A DNA stretch of 64,000 nt, from assembly GCA_024234615.1 (NCBI GenBank), contig JACKNY010000001.1, forward strand, positions 1,578,501 through 1,642,500, read 5' to 3'. Each line of letters opens with the position of its first letter. The stretch's first letter is position 1. The stretch is from Pseudomonadales bacterium (lineage in GTDB: Bacteria; Pseudomonadota; Gammaproteobacteria; Pseudomonadales; IMCC2047). This document shows positions 1 to 8,095 of this stretch, one piece after another. The notes under the pieces were generated by a model, which saw only the letters and a program-made list of their open reading frames with translations, searched no databases and was not told where the DNA came from. The translations under genes and the position numbers were made by a program.

Positions 1-250
1 CGGCAAGCGGCCCGGCGTAACCTTCTACGCTGTCTGCAACCATAGGTAATCGGTAGGATTGAAAGCGATTTGAGTCACCATTCACATTGAGCACTAAGGT
101 ATCGACTTGCGGGCTGGCGCGCTCAATCACTCGGGTTAACAGGGTTTTATCTTTTAGCATGAGCTGACACTTATCGCCGCCGCCCATCCGCCGTGATAAT
201 CCTCCCGCCATGACCACGCCGACTATCGGCCTTATATCTTCGAGCATCAT
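1..250 (-). CDS. mobA: Molybdenum cofactor guanylyltransferase MobA (partial, runs off the left edge)
   Basis: Only the N-terminal ~83 residues are inside the window. They show the nucleotidyltransferase signature VVMAGGLSRRMGGGDK, in which the glycine-rich loop binds GTP, followed by a predicted helix with KTLLTRVIER. MobA joins GMP to molybdopterin to form the guanine dinucleotide cofactor used by the DMSO-reductase family. The ATG at 250 (or 247) lies 6 bases after the stop of the formate dehydrogenase catalytic gene, so this is the third gene of that operon. This fits, because the catalytic subunit needs bis-MGD. The C-terminal end is not visible. Confidence 0.93.
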   Translation of the reverse strand, partial: MMLEDIRPIVGVVMAGGLSRRMGGGDKCQLMLKDKTLLTRVIERASPQVDTLVLNVNGDSNRFQSYRLPMVADSVEGYAGPLA

Positions 251-256
251 AACCCG

Positions 257-3043
257 CTAGAGCTCCGTCACCGGCATTTTTTCGATTTTAGCGGCACAGT
301 ATTTAAACTCGGGAATTTTACCAAAAGGGTCCAGTTTTGGATTGGTTAAAAAATTGGCAGCACTTTCGGAAAAGCAAAACGGCATAAATAACAACCCTTC
401 GGCAACATCGGAATCTTGTCGCACCTTCACGTTAATGGCGCCGCGTCGGGTTGATACACGGACATGGTCGCCCGCCTGAATACCCATCTTACGCATATCT
501 CTGGAATTCATTGTAATAATGGCTTCCGGCTCCAGGTCATCCAAAGCATCTGAACGCCGAGTCATTGAACCGGTATGCCAATGCTCCAATAACCGGCCGG
601 TCGAAAGAATCATTGGATAGTCTTTGTCAGGTTGCTCGTCAGGCGGGACTATGGCTGCGGGTACGATTGTGGCCTTGCCCGATTCAGTTGGAAATTTATC
701 GGTAAAAACGACGTCCTGACCCGGCTGATCCGGCGCATGACAGGGATACATCACGCTATTCTCACTGAGCAGGCGACTCCAGCTAATGTTGCTCAGCGAA
801 TGCATGGCTTGATGCATTTCCTCGAAAACCTCCTGTGGGCCCTGATAATGCCAATCTAACCCCATGCCTTGAGCGATCCGTTGAATGATCCACCAATCGT
901 GCTTAGCCTCACCCGGTAGCGGCACGGCCTGCCGTCCCATCTGTACCTGACGGTTGGTGTTGGTCACCGTACCGCTTTTTTCCGGCCAGGCTGAGGCGGG
1001 CAAAATCACATCTGCATAGACTGCCGTTTCGGTTAAAAACAAATCCTGTACCACCAAGTGCTGAAGACCCGCCAGCGAAGCCCTGGCGTGATTAATATCG
1101 GGGTCAGACATGGCCGGGTTTTCGCCCATGATGTACATGCCTTTGATTTTACCCTGTGCAGCGGCATCCATAATTTCGACTACGGTTAAGCCGGGTTGCG
1201 GATTCAATTCGGTTTGCCAGAGCTGCTCAAATTTAGTTTGAGCCTGCTCACTGCAAACCTTCTGATAGTCTGGATACATCATCGGAATCAAACCGGCATC
1301 GGACGCACCCTGGACGTTATTTTGACCGCGCAGCGGGTGTAGGCCGGTTCCAGGTCGGCCGATCTGCCCGGTCATTAAGGCTAAGGAAATTAAGCAACGG
1401 ACATTGTCGGTGCCATGTATGTGCTGAGAAACGCCCATACCCCAAAAGATAATTGCCGCGCTACTTTTAGCGTAAAGCCGGGCGACTTCACGAATCGTAT
1501 TAGCATCAATCCCGCAAATGGCGGCCATCTCTTCAGGCCGATATTCACGCAGGTGTTGCTTGAGCTTATCAAAGCCAATAGCCATCTGATCAAGATAATC
1601 TTGCTTATACAGTTTCTCTTCGACAATCACATGCATCATGGCATTCAGCAAACTGACATCACTGCCGGGGTTAAATTGCAACATGTGCGTCGCATAAGGT
1701 TTCAACACTTGCCCGCGCGGATCAATAATAATCAGTTTGGCGCCGCGCTTGGCCGCACGTTTAAAAAAGGTTGCTGCAACAGGGTGGTTGGAGGCCGGGT
1801 TGCAGCCGATGACAACGATGACTTCAGCATTGTCTGCCTCCATAAAGGAAGCAGAAACCGCGCCGGATCCAACACCTTCAAGTAATGCAGCAACCGATGA
1901 AGCATGACAAAGTCGAGTACAGTGATCGACATTATTGGTTCTAAAACCAGTGCGTATTAACTTCTGGAACAGGTAGGCTTCTTCATTGGAGCATTTTGCT
2001 GAGCCAAAGCCTGCCAATGCTGAGCCTCCCGCATTATCTCGAATAGACAAAAGACCCTGCGAGGCAACAGCTAAAGCCTCCTCCCAACTGGCTTTTCGAA
2101 AATGGGTATAGGGGTTCTCCGGGTCAAATTCGTCATTGGCTATTTTTACTTTGCCTTGCTTGCGGATTAACGGCGTGGTGATACGATCTGGATGGTCGAT
2201 ATAGTCAAAACCAAAGCGCCCTTTCACGCACAGTCGATTTTTATTAGCGGGGCCATTCGCGCCTTCGACGTAAAGAATCTTGTCGTCCTTGATGTTATAG
2301 GTGAGCTGACAGCCGACGCCACAATAGGGGCAAACACTACTCACCTGGCGATCGGGTTTCTGCTCTGGCTCAAATATACCTACTCCGGAGCTGTCCAGTG
2401 TTTTCGCAGGCGTTAAGGCGCCCGTTGGACAAGCCTGTACACATTCGCCACAGGAAACGCAGGTGCTCTGCCCCATAGGATCGGCAAAATCAAAGACGAT
2501 TTCCGTACGTGCACCACGCTGTGCTAAGCCAATGACATCATTAACCTGAACGTCGCGACAGGCTTGCAAACAGAGTTGGCAGCTAATACAGGAATCCATA
2601 TGCACCGCAATGGCAGCATGACTGGTATCGGGTTTAATTTTCGCTTTAGCCGGGAAACGTCCTGGTCGCGCTGACAATTGTTCGGCCCAATGCCAAATTT
2701 TAGCGTTTTTGTCATGTGCTTGGTTTCGAACAGGGTGATCGCTCAGTAACAATTCAAGCACTAACTTGCGAGACTGCTGGGCGCGTTCGGAGGAGGCACT
2801 TTTCACTTTCATTCCCGCAGTAGGTTTACGCATACAGGACGCCACCAGAGTACGCTCTCCTGCAATTTCTACCATACAGGCGCGACAGTTACCGTTCGCT
2901 TCATAATCCGGCTCAGGAGAGTAACAAAGATGTGGAATATGCTCCTGGTGACGGCTGGCAACCTGCCAAATGCTCTCTCCCACCAGCGCTTCCACTGGCT
3001 TACCATCCAAGGTAAAGGAAATGGTTTCGCGTGCTTCGTCCAT
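257..3043 (-). CDS. fdhF: Formate dehydrogenase catalytic (alpha) subunit, Mo-bisMGD, NAD-linked type
   Basis: 928 residues; oxidises formate to CO2 in a cytoplasmic complex. Domains in order: [2Fe-2S] ferredoxin fold with C40, C53, C56, C70; a bacterial ferredoxin pair with C152/155/158/162 and C195/198/201/205; a molybdopterin [4Fe-4S] domain with C238, C241, C245, C272; the catalytic molybdopterin domain with active-site Cys379 followed by His380, the position held by selenocysteine in E. coli FdhF; and the C-terminal dinucleotide-binding domain. Cys, not Sec, is encoded. The segment after the 2Fe-2S domain (residues ~100-130) lacks the Cys ligands of the His-Cys [4Fe-4S] cluster present in NuoG and FdsA. 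The gene starts 3 bases after the diaphorase stop and precedes mobA, so the three are one operon. No fdhD is seen; it may lie beyond the left edge. Confidence 0.95.
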   Translation of the reverse strand: MDEARETISFTLDGKPVEALVGESIWQVASRHQEHIPHLCYSPEPDYEANGNCRACMVEIAGERTLVASCMRKPTAGMKVKSASSERAQQSRKLVLELLLSDHPVRNQAHDKNAKIWHWAEQLSARPGRFPAKAKIKPDTSHAAIAVHMDSCISCQLCLQACRDVQVNDVIGLAQRGARTEIVFDFADPMGQSTCVSCGECVQACPTGALTPAKTLDSSGVGIFEPEQKPDRQVSSVCPYCGVGCQLTYNIKDDKILYVEGANGPANKNRLCVKGRFGFDYIDHPDRITTPLIRKQGKVKIANDEFDPENPYTHFRKASWEEALAVASQGLLSIRDNAGGSALAGFGSAKCSNEEAYLFQKLIRTGFRTNNVDHCTRLCHASSVAALLEGVGSGAVSASFMEADNAEVIVVIGCNPASNHPVAATFFKRAAKRGAKLIIIDPRGQVLKPYATHMLQFNPGSDVSLLNAMMHVIVEEKLYKQDYLDQMAIGFDKLKQHLREYRPEEMAAICGIDANTIREVARLYAKSSAAIIFWGMGVSQHIHGTDNVRCLISLALMTGQIGRPGTGLHPLRGQNNVQGASDAGLIPMMYPDYQKVCSEQAQTKFEQLWQTELNPQPGLTVVEIMDAAAQGKIKGMYIMGENPAMSDPDINHARASLAGLQHLVVQDLFLTETAVYADVILPASAWPEKSGTVTNTNRQVQMGRQAVPLPGEAKHDWWIIQRIAQGMGLDWHYQGPQEVFEEMHQAMHSLSNISWSRLLSENSVMYPCHAPDQPGQDVVFTDKFPTESGKATIVPAAIVPPDEQPDKDYPMILSTGRLLEHWHTGSMTRRSDALDDLEPEAIITMNSRDMRKMGIQAGDHVRVSTRRGAINVKVRQDSDVAEGLLFMPFCFSESAANFLTNPKLDPFGKIPEFKYCAAKIEKMPVTEL

Positions 3044-3046
3044 TGC

Positions 3047-4759
3047 TTAACCCCTTGTAATAATCTCGTCGTTAAAGTACTTCAATGCCGTACTCACCGG
3101 GTTCGACGCGGCCTGCCCCAGACCACAAATTGAGGCATCACACATGACCTGCTTCAGTTGGTTTAGACGTTCGACATCCCAGGTATCCTGTTCCAGTAAT
3201 TGCGCGGTTTTTTCAGTGCCAACTCGACAGGGTGTACATTGGCCGCAGCTTTCATCCTCGAAAAAGCGCAGTAAATTAAGGGTGACATCACGGATTTTAT
3301 CTTGGTTGGAAAGCACCACAATCGCCGCCGAACCAATCAAGCAGCCGTACTCTTCGAGAGTGCCAAAGTCTAACGGAATATTATCCATATGCGCGGGCAA
3401 AATGCCGCCGGATGGCCCTCCGGGCAAATAGCCTTTGAATTGATGCCCTGGTGCCATGCCACCACAGTATTCATCGATCAGCTCTTTCATGGTGATGCCG
3501 GCCGGAGCCAGTTTGACACCGGGTTTTTGCACACGTCCTGAAACTGAAAAACTACGTAACCCGGTGCGCCCATGACGCCCTTCTTTGGTCAACAATTCCG
3601 GGCCTTGCTCTAAAATCGGCTGCAGCCAATAAAGTGTTTCCACATTATTCACCAGAGTTGGCCGGTTAAACAGGCCAACCTGTGCGACGTAGGGTGGCCG
3701 TTGCCGCGGATAACCTCGCTTGCCTTCAATCGATTCGATCATGGCGGATTCCTCGCCGCAGATATAGGCGCCAGCTCCACGTCGCAAGCGAATATATCCT
3801 GGAGTGATCAGTTGTTCGGTTTCAAGCAGCGCAATTTCTTTGAGTAATATCTCTCGTATCGCCGGGTATTCATCGCGCAAGTAGATATAGATTGTTTCCG
3901 CTTCAACCGCCCACGCACTGATCAGCATACCTTCGAGAAATTGGTGAGGCTTGCGCTCCAGGTAATAGCGATCTTTAAAGGTGCCTGGCTCACCCTCATC
4001 GGCGTTGACTGCCAACAACCTAGGTTTTGCTTCCTTACGGACAAAGCTCCATTTGGTGGCAGTGGGAAAGCCGGCGCCGCCAAGCCCACGCAAACCGGAT
4101 TCTGCCAAAATGCTATTCAGCTGTTCGTAGGTTTTTTTACCATTCAGGCAATCTTTATAAATCTGGTAACCACCCTTATCAAGATACTCCTGATAGCTTT
4201 GATAGACGGGGATTTTAGGCGAAAAGTCTTTAGCAGAAACCCCTGCCATTACCTTATCGGCTGTTGCCAGATCAATATGCCGATGTCCAATTTCGGCGAC
4301 CGGCGCGGTATCACAGCGTCCCATACAGGGAGCACGCACCACGCGAACCTGCTTCGGATCCACGCATTGCTTTAACGCTTGCTGTAGGTCAGCTGCACCT
4401 TGCAGCTCACAGCTCAAGCTATCACAGACCCGAATCGTGATAGCGGGTGGTACAGGCTCATCTTCTTTAACTATATCAAAATGAGCATAGAAGGTTGCCA
4501 CTTCGTATGCCTCGGCCAGTGGTATGTTCATTTCCAAAGCGAGCGCGGCAAGATGGCGCGCTGAAATATGGTGATACTTATCCTGAATCAGGTGGAGGTG
4601 TTCGATTAACAAGTCTCTTTGTCGTGAGCGATCAGCGAGGAGAGCTTTTACCTCGTTCAATGCCGCAGTATCGACCTGCCTACCACGATTATATTTTCGC
4701 GCAAGACCTTTACCTTTGCCGGGGTGAGAAGGCTTACCACGCTGTTTTTCTGAAAACAT
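3047..4759 (-). CDS. Formate dehydrogenase diaphorase subunit, NuoE-NuoF fusion (FMN, NADH-binding)
   Basis: ~570 residues from the ATG at 4759. The N-terminal NuoE-like thioredoxin-fold domain has [2Fe-2S] ligands equivalent to C121, C126, C154, C158 (numbered from an upstream TTG at 4786). The NuoF-like part follows, with the FMN loop GLRGLGGAGFPTATKW, the NADH motif GAGAYICGEE, and the C-terminal [4Fe-4S] motif SCGQCTPCRVGT plus ICGLG. It passes electrons from the catalytic subunit to NAD+, as FdsB/FdsG or HoxF-type proteins do. The ATG at 4759 has GGGA about 7 bases upstream and is preferred; the TTG has no Shine-Dalgarno. The fusion removes the need for a separate gamma-type subunit. First gene of the fdh operon. 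Confidence 0.92.
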   Translation of the reverse strand: MFSEKQRGKPSHPGKGKGLARKYNRGRQVDTAALNEVKALLADRSRQRDLLIEHLHLIQDKYHHISARHLAALALEMNIPLAEAYEVATFYAHFDIVKEDEPVPPAITIRVCDSLSCELQGAADLQQALKQCVDPKQVRVVRAPCMGRCDTAPVAEIGHRHIDLATADKVMAGVSAKDFSPKIPVYQSYQEYLDKGGYQIYKDCLNGKKTYEQLNSILAESGLRGLGGAGFPTATKWSFVRKEAKPRLLAVNADEGEPGTFKDRYYLERKPHQFLEGMLISAWAVEAETIYIYLRDEYPAIREILLKEIALLETEQLITPGYIRLRRGAGAYICGEESAMIESIEGKRGYPRQRPPYVAQVGLFNRPTLVNNVETLYWLQPILEQGPELLTKEGRHGRTGLRSFSVSGRVQKPGVKLAPAGITMKELIDEYCGGMAPGHQFKGYLPGGPSGGILPAHMDNIPLDFGTLEEYGCLIGSAAIVVLSNQDKIRDVTLNLLRFFEDESCGQCTPCRVGTEKTAQLLEQDTWDVERLNQLKQVMCDASICGLGQAASNPVSTALKYFNDEIITRG

Positions 4760-4927
4760 TGACCAATCCCAATGTAAATTTGGCAAATGTTAAGGATAAC
4801 AGCACGCTTACTGATCTTACATAACTAGATGTTTAATATTTAAAATTTTTCGAGCAGGTAACGTGAAGGTAAATACGCGAATAATCAACAATTGATTGAT
4901 CCTGGTCACGGCTGTCCCGATTAGGCT

Positions 4928-4957
4928 TTGCTATTGGCAACTTGTGCTATTTATAAT
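4928..4957 (+). promoter_or_regulatory. Putative sigma70 promoter for the DUF1289 gene
   Basis: TTGCTA (4928-4933), an 18-base spacer and a perfect TATAAT (4952-4957), about 95 bases before the ATG at 5053. Pattern match only. Confidence 0.4.
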
Positions 4958-5052
4958 TCGCGCACTTTATGAATCCGAATAGTCTTCTATTACTGTTTGC
5001 TTGATGGTTCGGGTTCTGTCTTCGGATTAATTAATTAAAGAGAGGAAAGCCC

Positions 5053-5256
5053 ATGATATTTAGTCCCTGTAACGGAAAATGCACCGACCAAGGCACCAAC
5101 TGTGAAGGCTGTGGCAGAACCCATGCCGAAGTTGCCGAAACTCGAAAAATGGTCGCTGACTTGGTCGCCTACGCACAAAAGAAGAACTATGAAAACGCTG
5201 AAGAATATGCCAATTCTATTGCTCGAAGCGTGATATACAAACTGCAAAATCCCTAG
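5053..5256 (+). CDS. DUF1289-like small cysteine protein
   Basis: 67 residues. It has a compact Cys pattern, C6-x3-C10-x6-C17-x2-C20, followed by GRTHAEV, which resembles the DUF1289 pattern of Cys pairs followed by GC-R-T-xxE. It probably binds a metal ion (inference). The rest is helical and charged. A strong AGAGAGGAAAG Shine-Dalgarno precedes the ATG. It stands alone, divergent from the fdh operon. The function of the family is unknown. Confidence 0.75.
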   Translation: MIFSPCNGKCTDQGTNCEGCGRTHAEVAETRKMVADLVAYAQKKNYENAEEYANSIARSVIYKLQNP

Positions 5257-5288
5257 GCATTTACTCGATTCAAGGGTTGGAGCAATAT

Positions 5289-5307
5289 TGAAGCAATAGT
5301 TGCTTCA
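5289..5307 (+). terminator. Short perfect hairpin after the DUF1289 gene
   Basis: TGAAGCAA-TAG-TTGCTTCA, an 8-bp perfect stem 33 bases past the stop codon. There is no T tract, so termination is uncertain. Confidence 0.25.
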
Positions 5308-5435
5308 GCCCGATTCAACATTCCATCATCAAATTCTCTCAGCTTCTGAGTGAGCTGTTGCTACCATTGCCTCTATGAGATCCTTATGCTTTGAGGCCTA
5401 CCCTTCATGGCAAATATTGACAATATTGAGCGTTA

Positions 5436-5645
5436 CTAATCGTCCAACCGAAATCCGATTTTCATAACAACCTGATAGTGTCCGACTTCACCATCAACTA
5501 CATGCCCGCGAATTTCATCAACCTCGAACCACTCTACATGATCAATCGTTTGGGATGCTTTTTTGACAGCACTTTGAATTGCATCCTCGACGCTGACTTT
5601 GGACGACCCAACGACATCAATTTTTTTATAAACGTGGTCGCTCAT
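5436..5645 (-). CDS. Dodecin family flavin-binding protein
   Basis: 69 residues covering the whole dodecin fold. It opens with VYKKIDVVGSS, has EDAIQSAVKKAS in the helix, the flavin-stacking strand VEWFEVDEIRGHV with its conserved Trp, and ends with HYQVVMKIGFRLDD. Dodecins form hollow dodecamers that store or buffer riboflavin or FMN. GAGGAAATAAT precedes the ATG. It lies 48 bases upstream of the region after moaA and is on the same strand as the moa genes, but is probably its own unit. Confidence 0.92.
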   Translation of the reverse strand: MSDHVYKKIDVVGSSKVSVEDAIQSAVKKASQTIDHVEWFEVDEIRGHVVDGEVGHYQVVMKIGFRLDD

Positions 5646-5693
5646 ATTATTTCCTCATTTTTTATTGTTTGAATAATTAGTGTGAGTTCTATT

Positions 5694-6683
5694 TTAACCA
5701 CCGGTAGTATTCATAAAACGCAAAATTTGTGGATCATTATCTAATTCAAAATAATGTCTTTCTGGCTTAATGCTCATGCCTTGCATAATGGCTTCGATAA
5801 GTTTTTCTTTATCACCGGGATGACTCCGAATAACAGAACGTAGGTCGATGGAGTGTTCATTCCCCAAACAGAGCAGCAAACGCCCTTCCACTGTCAGACG
5901 TACTCGATTGCAGGTGCTACAAAAATTTTCGCTATGCGGCGATATAAAACCCACTCTGGAATCATAACCGGGAATACGCCAATATTTTGAGGGCCCGCCG
6001 GTATTTTCGCTAGTAGGCAATAACTCAAATTCCTGACTGATTCGGTCGCGTAGAACTTGGCTAGAACAGAACGCCTCACTACGGCTATGCTCAGTGATGG
6101 CGCCTAGCGGCATTTCTTCGATATAGGAAATATCTATGCCTCGTTCCAATGCAAAACGTAATAAATCTAACACTTCATTATCGTTACGCCCACTTAAAAT
6201 AACGGCGTTCAGTTTGATTCGCTGAAAACCAACTTCTCGGGCCTTTTCAATGCCAGCCAGAACTTGACTCAATTCGCCAATGCGTGTCAATTCTTTGAAA
6301 AGTGTCGGTTTTAAGCTATCCAGACTAATATTGATTCGTTTCACGCCCGCATTTTTAAGGCGCTCTGCGTACTGGGCTAGGTGAGAACCGTTGGTGGTAA
6401 AGGTGAGTTCGTTGAGGCCTGCCAACGCACCGAGGTGATCAAACAACTGTTCTACGTTATGTCTGACTAGCGGTTCACCACCCGTTAAACGTATTTTTTT
6501 AACGCCCAGTTCAACAAAGGTCTCGCCAATAAAAGCTAGCTCTTCCAAGGTCAGCACCTGAGCACGTGGCAGGAACGTCATGTGTTCTGACATACAGTAG
6601 ACACAACGAAAATCACAGCGGTCTGTGACCGACATGCGCAAATAGGTTACTTCTCTACCAAAACGATCGATTAACTGTGCCAA
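5694..6683 (-). CDS. moaA: GTP 3',8-cyclase MoaA (radical SAM)
   Basis: 329 residues. The N-terminal radical-SAM motif CDFRCVYC (about residues 23-30) holds the SAM [4Fe-4S] cluster. The C-terminal substrate cluster uses CSTC and a later Cys in RLLLCLG, and the chain ends in the conserved Gly-Gly tail that reaches the active site. It makes the first molybdopterin intermediate from GTP, together with MoaC. The start is TTG at 6683, which aligns with family N-termini (LIDRFGREVTYLR) and has GAGAG about 7 bases upstream. It overlaps the end of moaE by 13 bases, suggesting coupled translation. Last gene of moaC-moaD-moaE-moaA. Confidence 0.96.
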   Translation of the reverse strand: MAQLIDRFGREVTYLRMSVTDRCDFRCVYCMSEHMTFLPRAQVLTLEELAFIGETFVELGVKKIRLTGGEPLVRHNVEQLFDHLGALAGLNELTFTTNGSHLAQYAERLKNAGVKRINISLDSLKPTLFKELTRIGELSQVLAGIEKAREVGFQRIKLNAVILSGRNDNEVLDLLRFALERGIDISYIEEMPLGAITEHSRSEAFCSSQVLRDRISQEFELLPTSENTGGPSKYWRIPGYDSRVGFISPHSENFCSTCNRVRLTVEGRLLLCLGNEHSIDLRSVIRSHPGDKEKLIEAIMQGMSIKPERHYFELDNDPQILRFMNTTGG

Positions 6684-7120
6684 CGTGTTGCTCTCTCTTG
6701 ATCAGTGGTTTTAGCATCCACCCAGGTATCACCACTTTCTCTCTGTTCTCTTTTCCAAAATGGTGCTTTAGTTTTTAAGAAATCCATCAAAAATTCGCAG
6801 GCAGCAAAAGCGGCTTCGCGATGTTCACTGTTAACGCCTACAAAAACAATTTGATCAGACGCTTTTAATGCCCCGACCCGATGGATAATACGAGCGTTAA
6901 GAATCGGCCAGCGTTGTTTGGCGTCTTCGATCAGTTGCGCCAATACCTTCTCGGTCATACCAGGATAGTGTTCCAGAAACAGACCCGTTACCTCTTCATC
7001 GTCATTCAAATCTCGTACTAAACCGGTAAAAGTGACAATGGCTCCAATCTTGGGTGCGTCAGCTTTTAGTTTTTCATACTCAACAACTAGGCTGAAGTCT
7101 TCCTGCTGGATGCTGATCAT
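6671..7120 (-). CDS. moaE: Molybdopterin synthase catalytic subunit MoaE
   Basis: 149 residues. The family motifs GAIVTFTGLVRD, FLEHYPGM, RIIHRVG and the catalytic-lysine stretch LKTKAPFWKRE are all visible. With thiocarboxylated MoaD it inserts the dithiolene sulfurs into cPMP. It starts 5 bases after the moaD stop and overlaps moaA by 13 bases. The C-terminus extends slightly past the usual end. Confidence 0.96.
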   Translation of the reverse strand: MISIQQEDFSLVVEYEKLKADAPKIGAIVTFTGLVRDLNDDEEVTGLFLEHYPGMTEKVLAQLIEDAKQRWPILNARIIHRVGALKASDQIVFVGVNSEHREAAFAACEFLMDFLKTKAPFWKREQRESGDTWVDAKTTDQERATRWHS

Positions 7121-7125
7121 AGGGA

Positions 7126-7377
7126 TTAACCGCCCGTGACCGGAGGGAAAAAGCCCAGCTCGTCACCAGCCTTCACTCGCGTCGAAGGCGTCGCAATAAC
7201 CTGGTTAACCGCGACCAACAAGTTTGCATCCTGCATCACCTCCGTCCAGGGTTCCCCGCGTGAGGCGATCTGTTGTTTGATTTCAGCAACGGAACTTTCA
7301 TTTGTGGACAGTTCATAACTTTCATTTGCACATGAAAGCTGATCGCGTAAGCGTGCAAAATAAAGAATTTTAATCAT
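7126..7377 (-). CDS. moaD: Molybdopterin synthase sulfur carrier MoaD
   Basis: 83-residue ubiquitin-like protein ending in PPVTGG. The terminal Gly-Gly is the thiocarboxylated sulfur donor. The N-terminus IKILYFARLRDQL is typical of the family. AGGAGG lies 11 bases before the ATG. Middle gene of the moa operon, with gaps of 5-6 bases on either side. Confidence 0.95.
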   Translation of the reverse strand: MIKILYFARLRDQLSCANESYELSTNESSVAEIKQQIASRGEPWTEVMQDANLLVAVNQVIATPSTRVKAGDELGFFPPVTGG

Positions 7378-7383
7378 GAAGCG

Positions 7384-7866
7384 CTATACCTCCTGCGCTT
7401 GCCAGTGGCCGGATTTACCACCTTTCTTTTCTAATAAGCGTACCTGTTCGATAATCATGCCACGATCTACCGCTTTGCACATATCATAAATTGTCAGGGC
7501 GGTAACAGAGGCCGCAGTTAGTGCCTCCATTTCGACTCCCGTTGGCCCGTTTACTTTACAGGTGGCCTCAACCCGAACTTTTGATTCTTCGGGGACAGCT
7601 TCTAGAACGACTTTAACAGATGTCAGCATAAGAGGATGACAAAGTGGAATTAGTTCCCAACATCTTTTTGCCGCCTGGATGCCGGCAATGCGGGCTGTGG
7701 CAAATACATCGCCTTTTTTGTGACCACCTTCTAAAATTGCCCTAAGTGTTTCCGGCTGCATCCGCACAAAGGCTTCAGCCACAGCAACTCGCATGGTTTC
7801 TGGCTTGTCCCCGACATCCACCATCTGCGCCTTGCCCTGCTCATCTAGGTGTGTAAATTGGTTCAT
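7384..7866 (-). CDS. moaC: Cyclic pyranopterin monophosphate synthase MoaC
   Basis: 160 residues from the ATG at 7866, matching the ~161 of E. coli MoaC and its start (MNQFTHLDEQGKAQMVDV). An upstream in-frame TTG at 7893 would add 9 residues without homology. Conserved segments: GDVFATARIAGIQAAKR, the IPLCHPL loop, the GPTGVEMEALTAASV core and DMCKAVDRGM. It completes cPMP formation after MoaA. First gene of the operon. No moaB is present. The 229-base upstream region contains nothing I can confidently call a Moco riboswitch. Confidence 0.96.
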   Translation of the reverse strand: MNQFTHLDEQGKAQMVDVGDKPETMRVAVAEAFVRMQPETLRAILEGGHKKGDVFATARIAGIQAAKRCWELIPLCHPLMLTSVKVVLEAVPEESKVRVEATCKVNGPTGVEMEALTAASVTALTIYDMCKAVDRGMIIEQVRLLEKKGGKSGHWQAQEV

Positions 7867-8095
7867 GAATTTCGCTTCATTATTCTGCAACAAACAACAA
7901 TCATTTGATCGTGGCTGATGCTCTTCCTGCTACAAAATGGGCTTAACATTTTAGCATTTCAGCGTAACGATAGGAATGACAATGCTTCTGCGCTGCCTAG
8001 CCATAACGCGTCAATGTGTAATTTAAGCGTAAATTTAATCATAAATTTATGAAAATTGATACTGTTTCTGCGAAAACCCGAGCGCAACCAAGCGC

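Noticed and set aside
1415..1885. 156-codon open frame antisense to formate dehydrogenase
   Set aside because: The minus-strand protein has complete Fe-S and Mo-binding motifs; this is a shadow.
7867..8095. A Moco riboswitch upstream of moaC
   Set aside because: No structure I could pair convincingly; would need a covariance-model search.
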